This document shows positions 1 to 6,043 of a stretch of DNA of 10,036 bases, piece by piece. The DNA is from Coemansia sp. RSA 922 (Eukaryota; Kickxellomycota; Kickxellomycetes; Kickxellales; Kickxellaceae), in the NCBI GenBank assembly GCA_027577415.1, contig JANBQS010000955.1, positions 1 to 10,036 on the forward strand, written 5' to 3'. Numbering within the stretch: position 1 is the stretch's first letter; every line of letters begins with the position of its first letter. Made by a program: the position numbers and the translations under genes. The notes under the pieces are model-generated. The model was given only the letters and a program-made list of their open reading frames with translations. It did no database searches and was not told the DNA's origin.

Positions 1-190
1 GTGGGTATTTATAGCACCTCTGATAACTAGTAGCTTGGTTCAATAAGCAGTAGCCCAGCACACATGTTTGCTTTTTTGTTTAATGCGGGGGTGTGGGCCA
101 CAGTCAGGCTACACGTGTCAACTCGTGTTGAACACTTTATTACTCTTTTTCGGCAATATTTTTTACTTTCTACTTGTGCGGACTATTATA

Positions 191-1249
191 ATGACGGGTT
201 TCTTCACAGAGGACAATTCTCCCCGGGCTACAACACCTGGTCGCTTTTCAATGTCGGCCAAATCGGACGAATTTGAGGCTGCAGTACGCGATATCCGTGG
301 ATCAGGCGACTGGATCCAACGCCTAGTCGACAATGTAAAGGATGTCGAAGAGCATGACCAACAGAGTCAGAGCACAATAGCGTCGCCGACCAACAGCCTT
401 GAATCCGCTGATGGTCAGGAGATATGTGGTCTGGCATCACAAATTTTCCTGGTGAGCCCAGTTACAGAGGAGTGCTCAGACTCGAATCGACTGTCCTTAC
501 AACTATCGATGTTTGCCTCTAGCAAGGGCAGCGAGCACTTGAGTTCAGTAGATTTGGAAGTACGGCCGTTTGACTCAGCTGAATTCGCATTGGGAGGGTA
601 CAAGCCAGCATATATGCTACACGTGGTGGCGATAGTACTAGTGCAGATTGCACTCATCGCGTTTATCGCGGCCCTGCGATTAACTCTCAAGAGCAAAGCA
701 GTCTCACTACTTGCATGGCACCCGGCACTGATGGGTGCAGTGCTAGTTATGTTGACCGAAGCCACACTCTTTGTTCACCACATTCCCTGGGCTATTTCGC
801 ACGATGCTAGACACCTGGGGTACAAGGCGTATAGCGTAGTTCAGTGGTGTGCTGCAGTTACCTGCGCAGCAAGTATAATGGCTTGTGTACGTGGCTATAG
901 CGAGGCGAGACGGATACATGGGCTGGGCCCAGTGCACCGAAGCGTCGGGTTTGTGGCAATACTGGCACTGACTGCTCAGCTGTGGCTTGACACTACCTGC
1001 TGTGCGGGTGCATTTGGAGTAGCTCTGAAACCAAAGCACAGGCGTAAGTGGAGTCGGATGCTTGGACATATAGCCCTCATACTGATGTGGGGTAGCGCTT
1101 GGCTGGGCGTGCACTCCAAGTGGTTGCATGACGGCGGTATCGACGAGGAGCACGTGTTGGTCGCTGAGTGGACTTGGTTTGCCATATTTGCCGCGCTCGT
1201 CGTGGGCATAGTTGGGCTAGCGGACTTGAGTAAGCTTGGATTCAGCTGA
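191..1249 (+). CDS. Cytochrome b561-like six-helix membrane protein
   Basis: Predicted 352-residue integral membrane protein. After a soluble, Ser/Asp/Glu-rich N-terminus of about 137 residues with no signal peptide, six hydrophobic helices follow at roughly residues 138-163, 176-197, 214-233, 250-270, 290-308 and 325-345. Helix 2 begins with WHPALM (His177) and helix 4 is preceded by VHRSVGF (His249). These match the first and third conserved histidines of the cytochrome b561 family, whose members move electrons across membranes from donors such as ascorbate to ferric iron or other acceptors. The usual helix-3 histidine position appears to be Tyr214 (KAYSVVQ) and the helix-5 position Ser288, with a His at 293 one turn further on. 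ATG 191 was chosen because it has A at -3 and starts a hydrophilic N-terminus. The in-frame ATG at 83 has weak context and would add an implausible hydrophobic stretch; ATG 251 is a shorter alternative. The fold assignment is fairly good; heme content and substrate are inference. Confidence 0.62.
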   Translation: MTGFFTEDNSPRATTPGRFSMSAKSDEFEAAVRDIRGSGDWIQRLVDNVKDVEEHDQQSQSTIASPTNSLESADGQEICGLASQIFLVSPVTEECSDSNRLSLQLSMFASSKGSEHLSSVDLEVRPFDSAEFALGGYKPAYMLHVVAIVLVQIALIAFIAALRLTLKSKAVSLLAWHPALMGAVLVMLTEATLFVHHIPWAISHDARHLGYKAYSVVQWCAAVTCAASIMACVRGYSEARRIHGLGPVHRSVGFVAILALTAQLWLDTTCCAGAFGVALKPKHRRKWSRMLGHIALILMWGSAWLGVHSKWLHDGGIDEEHVLVAEWTWFAIFAALVVGIVGLADLSKLGFS

Positions 1250-1324
1250 GTAGCTGGCCCTCTTTCATCTTGGTACGGTTAATTGTTATACTATTTATTG
1301 CTGCTCTAAAGCTTAAAACAACCT

Positions 1325-1330
1325 AATAAA
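1325..1330 (+). terminator. Candidate polyadenylation signal AATAAA
   Basis: A perfect AATAAA hexamer lies 76 bp downstream of the stop codon of the b561-like gene, in AT-rich sequence. This is a plausible 3' end signal for that transcript. Fungal poly(A) signals are degenerate and AT-rich DNA gives chance matches, so it is only a candidate. Confidence 0.4.
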
Positions 1331-1392
1331 ATTTGGAACTACTAGTGTTCGCAGAGGCTACAAACCATCAACTATTGTAGAAAAATTACGCT

Positions 1393-1815
1393 TCAAGCAG
1401 GCGATTTTAACGTGTTCGTGAACGTATTATAATATTTCTACTCAGCTTTAGAGCATATCAGTGTAAACTCGTCTTTATAGTCTTCGCCAATACTCTTTAG
1501 TTCGCCAGCAATTATTTGGGGAATGTGTTTAATTATGCCACTTTCATAATATACCACATACGCACGGTTTTTAGGATTATTGTAACCTTTCCAAATTTCC
1601 TTAGCGTATTCTTGATTTAGGTCAACATACACCACGTGAGTTTTTATAGCTCTAAAAGAATCCAGAAAGTAATGCATTACGTTTTTAACATTGGAATAGA
1701 CAATGTAAGCAGATTCAGACTTTACCAGCCTGCAATAACTATCCAAGTCTTTAGCAATAATTAAGTACTCGGATTTTAAAGGGTACTCAGGTTCATCTGG
1801 CTACTCAAATTCCAT
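1393..1815 (-). pseudogene. Disabled third copy of the small-protein family (two in-frame TAG codons)
   Basis: Read on the minus strand from ATG 1815-1813, one frame of 140 codons runs to a TGA at 1395-1393. That is close to the 151 and 157 residues of the two intact relatives. It is broken only by TAG at 1803-1801 (codon 5) and TAG at 1440-1438. Between the stops it keeps family features: SAYIVYSNV matches GTIIFYSRK and GSVIVYTKN in the others, VVYVDL matches the next strand, and EFTLIC matches DFHLVY and NYCLIY. After the second TAG the frame continues YYNTFTNTL, which lines up without a gap with the relatives' YDKFKSDYE and YDSFLSAYE. The leader before ATG 1815 (CAACAACTGACT) resembles the leader of the 3198 copy, which supports this as the ancestral start. 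A shorter frame opening at TTG 1746 has no ATG. A decaying duplicate is most likely. Stop readthrough or an unseen upstream exon are less likely alternatives. Confidence 0.6.
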
Positions 1816-2335
1816 AGTCAGTTGTTGATTGGTAAAGCAGGTAAACGGTTCAGGCGCTAGTGAGCAAAGAAATAGCAGGTAGTGAGAATATAAATGTAAG
1901 TGAAGGAGAAAAGGAGACAGGAGCAGTGGCGAGCGGCGCACATTTTTTAGCAAAAGAGTGGCCGAAATATTTTTGCTTTCCTCGTGGGTTCAAACAAGAG
2001 ACTTGCTGGAGTAAGCGCCTATTTTCCCAAAATCTTTGAAAAAAAGCTCGATTTTAGTTGATTGGAAGCGAAAGGGCTTGTCAAAGAAATGAAAGCAAAT
2101 CTTTTCCATTGGTTGACTGCCTTTGGTACAGAAGAACCCCATTAAAATTGGTTTCGCTCCATGCTGGAGACTTTATTGACATCCCGATTCTTTGCCATTC
2201 CTCTGCCGCTATTTTTCACCCTTGCTCAAAGTCTCAATGCGAAGCATCCCCAACCCCTTTTTCTATCTCAAAGTAGGTGATTCAGCTGATTGGGAGTATC
2301 TTTGACAGAGCTGCCTTTGAAGCCGACCACCATTT

Positions 2336-2344
2336 GGGGGGGGG
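2336..2344. repeat. G9 homopolymer
   Basis: Nine consecutive G residues lie in non-coding sequence. It is a simple mononucleotide tract prone to length variation, and no function is apparent. Confidence 0.8.
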
Positions 2345-2403
2345 AGCCAAAGTCTCCTGTTCTCTGTCGCCAGAGTGCAGCTTGACTGAGGGAGGTCCTA
2401 CCA

Positions 2404-2416
2404 TTTTTTTTTTTTT
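2404..2416. repeat. T13 homopolymer
   Basis: Thirteen consecutive T residues lie in the spacer. Such a tract could disfavour nucleosomes, or stop RNA polymerase III if a Pol III gene lay upstream, but I see no such gene. It is most simply a mononucleotide repeat. Confidence 0.8.
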
Positions 2417-2742
2417 GATATTCTTGGCTTTTGGAGTGAGCACCTTTGGTACTCTGTCAAGATATAAAATGTTAATGTTTAACTGTCTAGTTGTAGAACA
2501 GTGAATATATTTATATAGTCTCTGAAGCCAAAGAGTCCGCATCAGTAGTAGTGCTGGAAAAAGATAATTGCCAAGAGTTAAAGAAAAGGTGGAAGGTGTA
2601 TTGAGTATCAATATGTGTATTCCTAAACAAAGACTAGACTAACACTTTCTAATGTTCCTGCATATGCGTTCACATGTATATCAGTAAATACGCTTGGTAC
2701 TTCACATGGCGTATTGCTTTGCTGAAATGACTATTTGGTTGA

Positions 2743-3198
2743 TTAGAAATATAAATGAGTTTCATAATCTGATTTGAATTTATCATAACAAGAGCCAAAA
2801 TCACCTTCATATACCAAATGAAAATCACCCTCACTGCCATTTAAATTCTCTTTAAGGCGCTCTATAATTTCACTAGGTAGCTGGGTAGCAATTTTACCAT
2901 CACAGTACTGTATAAAAATTGCCCTGTCCTTGTGCTCGCATTCACACCCATTGTAGGACAATTCCCCTTTTGATATATCCACACATTTCAAAGTGTTGTT
3001 GCCAAAATCACCTAAAACGCGAACCAACTGGTTTAGATCATTTTTATAGACAGGACCCATGTCATCGCCATCAACTTGCATCTGAACGGGTTCTCTGAGC
3101 TTGATTTTCCTGGAATAAAAAATAATTGTCCCCTTGTTGGATGTGGTAGCAAGGTAGTCGACACGACTGGTAATTTCGGTAATTCCAGGTTCAGACAT
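2743..3198 (-). CDS. Small lineage-specific protein, intact family member (151 aa)
   Basis: A 151-residue soluble protein with no signal peptide or membrane segment. I do not recognise it. It is clearly related to the protein encoded at 3925-4398 and to the broken copy at 1393-1815. Shared blocks, in order, are VDY near residue 13, a hydrophobic strand GTIIFYSRK (23-31), a central strand LKCVDI (70-75), AIFIQYCDGK (93-102), LPSEIIERL (108-116), DFHLVYEG (125-132) and YDKFKSDYE (138-146). The alternating strands and helices, with strand 1 followed by a helix and then a D-ending strand, suggest a thioredoxin/glutaredoxin-like fold. No CxxC follows strand 1, so redox catalysis would be lost; this is inference. 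A CEC pair lies at residues 85-87. The ATG at 3198 has a leader resembling its relatives', and its upstream promoter block is shared with the 4398 copy. Base composition is more AT-rich than in the conserved genes of this window. Confidence 0.68.
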   Translation of the reverse strand: MSEPGITEITSRVDYLATTSNKGTIIFYSRKIKLREPVQMQVDGDDMGPVYKNDLNQLVRVLGDFGNNTLKCVDISKGELSYNGCECEHKDRAIFIQYCDGKIATQLPSEIIERLKENLNGSEGDFHLVYEGDFGSCYDKFKSDYETHLYF

Positions 3199-3308
3199 AC
3201 TGGCGTGTTGTTCTCAATTTAGTTTACTTTCTGCGTTCAGTATGAGCGGTAGTAAATGAGAGAAAAAGGTAGGATAAAAAACTGGTGAGAGAAAGAAGAA
3301 AGAAGAGA

Positions 3309-3332
3309 CAATGGGAAGCTATTTATTTAAAT
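3309..3332 (-). promoter_or_regulatory. Core promoter block: TATA-like sequence plus AGCTTCCCATTG
   Basis: Read on the minus strand, ATTTAAATAAAT (3332-3321) is followed directly by AGCTTCCCATTG (3320-3309), then a CT-rich tract and, about 110 bp on, the ATG of the 2743-3198 gene. The same 12-mer follows a TATAAAGC in front of the 3925-4398 gene. Conservation of the 12-mer next to a TATA-like sequence suggests the transcription start region. The start site itself is inferred. Confidence 0.5.
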
Positions 3333-3731
3333 CCAAAGAGGGACATGTCGCTTCGACCCCCCCTCTAGCGAGCACCGACTGGGGACTTTGGCATTGGCAG
3401 CTGGACAAAATGGACAAAGAGAACAAGCAAATCATTGAGATCCTTCCCCCAAAGCACGCAAAGGGGCTCGAAGGAATTTCTCATGCCCTAAAAATAGGGG
3501 AGGGAAGTCCTAAGCCGTTCAGAGTGGGGTGGTTTTCTCATGCTGAGGTCATGGCCACGGAGGCACTTTCCACTATGGATTGTATCCATGAGTAAAATGT
3601 CACGTCATCTCCTAAACACCTGCTTGTCCTTTACCTTTCTCTTGGAGTATATGCTAGAAGCGACAAACAGCAAAGGCTGTGTTCGTCCTACTCCTTCATC
3701 TCTACATTACAGTGGTAGTTTGCATAAGTGA

Positions 3732-3747
3732 GCGTTCAAAAAGTTCT
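3732..3747. repeat. Direct repeat, copy 1
   Basis: GCGTTCAAAAAGTTCT recurs at 3822-3837 as GCGCTCAAAAAGTTCT, with one mismatch in 16 and starts 90 bp apart. It lies in non-coding sequence downstream of the 3925-4398 gene. Function is unknown, and a small local duplication or chance are both possible. Confidence 0.55.
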
Positions 3748-3821
3748 TGGTATTGGCTCTAGCGTGTAATAGTGGCTCTAGACATGTATTTGACGTATAT
3801 GACTCAACTTGTTGCTCGCCT

Positions 3822-3837
3822 GCGCTCAAAAAGTTCT
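3822..3837. repeat. Direct repeat, copy 2
   Basis: Second copy (GCGCTCAAAAAGTTCT) of the 16-base repeat at 3732-3747, differing at one position. The flanking sequence does not obviously match. Confidence 0.55.
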
Positions 3838-3924
3838 ATGTTTCAACTCCAAAGAGAATGACAGGTATGTTTGAAAAGTTTCTACCAAATACAAACTATC
3901 TACTAAATTGTTGACGACAGCCTG

Positions 3925-4398
3925 TTACCTTGTGCTCAATTGGTCTTGCAATTGTTTAGCAGTTTTTGCCCTTTTAAATAGCTTTTCTTCATAAGCACTT
4001 AAAAACGAATCATATCCGGGATTAGGACCACCAGCATATATCAAGCAATAATTGTCAGGCCAAGTTGTACTGATGCGACTCCATTTTTCTCTTAGATATT
4101 GTGGTATGTCGTTATTGGCATTACCTTCTGAAAAGCACACAATGTATATGTAGTCGTCAGTGGTCTGAAACCCGTGATGCGAGCCTGAAAAGAAGGCGTG
4201 GTTTAAATTTACAAGTGAGATAGGTGCGGCATTGTAGCCCTCAAATGCTTTAAGCTTATCAGCCAAGTGGTAGACATCTTGCTCAATTCCACTACTATCG
4301 TAAATGTTCTTCGTATAAACAATAACCGAGCCGTCCTTCATTCTAGCATCGTAATAATCGACTAGTCGTTCTATTTCATTGTTGTCGAATACTGACAT
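3925..4398 (-). CDS. Small lineage-specific protein, intact family member (157 aa)
   Basis: A 157-residue soluble protein with no signal peptide or membrane helix. I do not recognise it by name. It shares ordered blocks with the 151-residue protein at 2743-3198: VDY (13-15), strand GSVIVYTKN (23-31), helix HLADKLKAF (44-52), strand PISLVNL (59-65), YIYIVCFSEG (83-92), IPQYLREKW (98-106), NYCLIYAGG (116-124) and YDSFLSAYE (129-137). It also has a basic, Gln/Lys-rich C-terminal tail of about 16 residues that its relative lacks. The predicted strand-helix-strand order recalls glutaredoxins. The catalytic CxxC position after strand 1 reads IYDSSG, so an enzyme of that class is unlikely; this is inference only. 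The ATG at 4398 has A at -3, and its leader and promoter resemble those of the other copies. It is divergent from ATG29 across 579 bp. Confidence 0.68.
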   Translation of the reverse strand: MSVFDNNEIERLVDYYDARMKDGSVIVYTKNIYDSSGIEQDVYHLADKLKAFEGYNAAPISLVNLNHAFFSGSHHGFQTTDDYIYIVCFSEGNANNDIPQYLREKWSRISTTWPDNYCLIYAGGPNPGYDSFLSAYEEKLFKRAKTAKQLQDQLSTR

Positions 4399-4520
4399 GG
4401 TTGAGTATTGCTTGTCAATAATGGCCTTACTGATCCAAAAAAAAGTATGTCAAAAGAATGATATACAGAATATAAGTGAAAAAGTGAGTTGCAGAGAGGA
4501 TGAGAGAGGAAAAAGGGTGG

Positions 4521-4544
4521 CAATGGGAAGCTCGGTGCTTTATA
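4521..4544 (-). promoter_or_regulatory. Core promoter block: TATAAAGC plus AGCTTCCCATTG
   Basis: On the minus strand TATAAAGC (4544-4537) is followed four bases later by AGCTTCCCATTG (4532-4521), then a CT-rich tract and, about 120 bp on, the ATG of the 3925-4398 gene. The 12-mer is identical to the one in front of the 2743-3198 gene, at a similar distance from the start codon. Regulatory or transcription-start function is inferred from this conservation. Confidence 0.55.
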
Positions 4545-4725
4545 ACAGAATAGCGCGGAAATAATTAAAAGCCAGCATAGGCCCAACGGCCATTATGCTT
4601 ATGTATTGGTGGTGGGGATTGTAAAATAGCGTGATGTAGCATGATTGCAAGTGAATTGGGGAGGAGAGTGCAAAGGCGCTCAAAGCACTGCCCCAATTTT
4701 TGGCATGACTGGGTGTGGCCTGTTT

Positions 4726-4751
4726 GAAAGAAAAGAAAGAAAGAAAGAAAG
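4726..4751. repeat. (AAAG)n microsatellite
   Basis: A short tetranucleotide tract of GAAA/AAAG units, with one irregular unit near its left end, in non-coding DNA. It is probably length-variable, and no function is apparent. Confidence 0.8.
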
Positions 4752-4977
4752 CAGGTATCTGGTTGCACTTCGTGGGTGGGGGTTTTTTTTTCCGGGGTAT
4801 CGTAAAAGAAAGACGCACTCGAAAGCCGCTCCCTCGGCTACCACGACTGAGAAACATGTCAGATGGCTCAATTGCTAGACCCCATACATATACCTAGGGC
4901 AAACATACACATGTATATGCGCCGACTGGTTAGGCGTGATTTAGTTCTACAAACTTTATTTTCTCAACCTCCACTTT

Positions 4978-5997
4978 ATGATGAACTCTCAGACCGAAGA
5001 CACGCCAGTACATGTAATATTTCGCTTCCCATTCAAGCGACCCGAAGGCTTCCAGCCGCCTCAATTAGCACCCGCCTCTCCACTCACTCTGGAAGAACAA
5101 GTATGGCGATGCCTGATATCCTTGCCAGGTCCAGACCGACCACAAGACATACTAGCCGAGCTCGAGCAGGACCAGGTAACGTTTGACTGGGAATTACTGG
5201 CGTCTACATTGCAAGTACCGCTCTCGGACGTATTCGTAGCCGCATCCAACTTATTCCAGCAACATATCGGCCGCCCCCTCACTCTCGTCGAGGACAGCGT
5301 ACAGATGCTCGCCAGACACAGTGCACGCACCGGCAGTGAAGAAGTAGCGGAGGACGCTGCGTATTCTCAGCAGCAGAGGAGCTTGGTTCCGCGCCACGAA
5401 TTGGCCGGAAACCAATCGCAGCACTCGTCCTTGGACGAGCCAGCTAATACTAGGGACTTTGAACAGGCGGGGTTACTGCAGAGCGTAGAGTCATTGGGCA
5501 ACGGTGTGACGCGAGCAGGGTCTTCGTCACCCGTAGTTGAGCTGGACACAGCGACGCCCGACGATAGGTATAGGAGCCGATACGATGCCGAGGACGATAG
5601 TGGGCGGAAAAGCTTGCCGGGAGCCAATGTGGACTCGGATTTATCGATGCGGACGGCGCCAAACCCAGTCATCCAGCACTCTTATACGTCGGAGGTCGGC
5701 GATGACGACGGCATGCGACAAAGCCTGATTGCCGAGGCAATGGCTTCGCGCGTTCATCATCCGAGCAGGCACGGGCCAAGAGAACAGCAGCCTCATACTC
5801 CTGCAGCCGCGACGGCTGGCAACACAGCACCCAAACAGAAACCAGCAAGCTCATCATCGTCGTTCAGCGACCTGTCAAACAGCTCGCTCACCGAGTCAGC
5901 CATGCAAGACGCATTAATCTCGGAAGCCATGAACGCCAGCACTGCAATGTCGTCTCTATTAGGCAGTCGAATGTTTCCCTGGTCCAAGAAGCGATAA
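4978..5997 (+). CDS. ATG29: Autophagy-related protein 29 (Atg29)
   Basis: A 339-residue protein. Residues 10-100 match the Atg29 N-terminal domain: a strand VHVIFRFPF (11-19) followed by KRPEGFQPP, a helix starting EEQVWRCLI (39-47), then FDWELLASTLQVPLSDVF (69-86) and a final helix ASNLFQQHI (89-97). From residue 105 on it is predicted disordered and rich in Ser, Gln and acidic residues. The C-terminal SSFSDLSNSSLTESA (294-308) resembles the conserved tail of filamentous-fungal Atg29 proteins as I recall them. In yeast, Atg29 with Atg31 and Atg17 forms the scaffold at the phagophore assembly site that recruits Atg1-Atg13 during starvation; the tail is a phosphorylation target. The length is near that of filamentous fungi and longer than yeast. 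ATG 4978 is followed by a second ATG at 4981, and either may be used. The gene is intronless. Its stop lies 46 bp from the convergent RQC2 stop. Confidence 0.85.
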   Translation: MMNSQTEDTPVHVIFRFPFKRPEGFQPPQLAPASPLTLEEQVWRCLISLPGPDRPQDILAELEQDQVTFDWELLASTLQVPLSDVFVAASNLFQQHIGRPLTLVEDSVQMLARHSARTGSEEVAEDAAYSQQQRSLVPRHELAGNQSQHSSLDEPANTRDFEQAGLLQSVESLGNGVTRAGSSSPVVELDTATPDDRYRSRYDAEDDSGRKSLPGANVDSDLSMRTAPNPVIQHSYTSEVGDDDGMRQSLIAEAMASRVHHPSRHGPREQQPHTPAAATAGNTAPKQKPASSSSSFSDLSNSSLTESAMQDALISEAMNASTAMSSLLGSRMFPWSKKR

Positions 5998-6043
5998 ACA
6001 CAAAAAAATCTAGTATTGAAAACAAACAAAAATGTTTAAATGT
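5998..6043. terminator. 46-bp convergent 3' junction
   Basis: Only 46 AT-rich bases separate the ATG29 stop codon from the RQC2 stop codon on the opposite strand, with A-runs on each side. Transcripts from both genes must end inside this gap or overlap as antisense RNA. No canonical AATAAA was seen in either direction. Confidence 0.4.

Larger units (their letters stand above)
1816..2742. other. Gene-free spacer upstream of the broken copy
   Basis: No convincing gene was found in these 927 bp. The part next to the broken copy (about 1816-1950) looks like its promoter and leader: in the minus direction it has a TATA-like TAAAAAAT near 1942-1949, then a CT-rich tract, then the CAACAAC leader. 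Further on are a run of nine G (2336-2344) and a run of thirteen T (2404-2416). Open frames in this stretch begin at TTG or GTG, have biased composition and resemble nothing I know. No tRNA-type internal promoter boxes were seen. The 3' untranslated region of the 2743-3198 gene should occupy the right-hand end. Confidence 0.5.
3199..3924. other. Gene-free spacer between the two intact copies
   Basis: This 726-bp stretch holds the promoter and leader of the 2743-3198 gene at its left end: a CT-rich leader on the minus strand up to about 3308, then a shared 12-mer and a TATA-like sequence. It also holds a pair of 16-base near-identical direct repeats at 3732 and 3822. The right end should carry the 3' untranslated region of the 3925-4398 gene. 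A plus-strand open frame of 94 codons at 3311-3595 starts inside the promoter element and resembles nothing known to me, so I do not call it a gene. Confidence 0.5.
4399..4977. other. Divergent intergenic region between the small-protein gene and ATG29
   Basis: This 579-bp region must hold the promoters of both the minus-strand 3925-4398 gene (CT-rich leader and TATA block near 4521-4544) and the plus-strand ATG29. Other contents are an AAAG microsatellite at 4726-4751, a run of nine T at 4783-4791 and a weak TATA-like GTATATG near 4912 upstream of ATG29. Just before the ATG29 start is a pyrimidine-rich leader (TTTATTTTCTCAACCTCCACTTT). No gene was found; the open frames here overlap on both strands and are low in complexity. 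Confidence 0.5.

Noticed and set aside
68..190. Upstream extension of the b561-like frame with a hydrophobic stretch
   Set aside because: It opens at TTG; the in-frame ATG at 83 has weak context. The hydrophobic stretch is Leu/Phe-rich because the DNA is T-rich, and the ATG at 191 is a better start.
1978..1998. GGGTTCAAAC resembling a tRNA B box
   Set aside because: It lacks the required C at the end of the consensus, and no A box or cloverleaf arms were found around it.
2058..2504. Two consecutive plus-strand open frames in the spacer
   Set aside because: They begin at TTG and GTG, not ATG, include homopolymer G and T runs, and show no protein-like pattern.
2282..2611. Minus-strand open frame of 109 codons
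   Set aside because: It runs through the G9 and T13 tracts, giving KKKK and PPP runs, and shares no motif with the small-protein family.
2330..3400. Weak match between GCCAAAGTC near 2347 and the reverse complement of sequence near 3390
   Set aside because: Similarity is limited to about 30 bp with many mismatches and does not extend into any gene, so an inverted promoter duplication is not supported.
3311..3595. Plus-strand open frame of 94 codons starting with ATG
   Set aside because: Its ATG lies within the promoter block of the 2743-3198 gene, the protein has no recognisable domain or relative in the window, and composition does not stand out.
4540..4897. Several overlapping short frames on both strands upstream of ATG29
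   Set aside because: They overlap each other in all frames across the AAAG repeat and T9 run; low complexity explains them.
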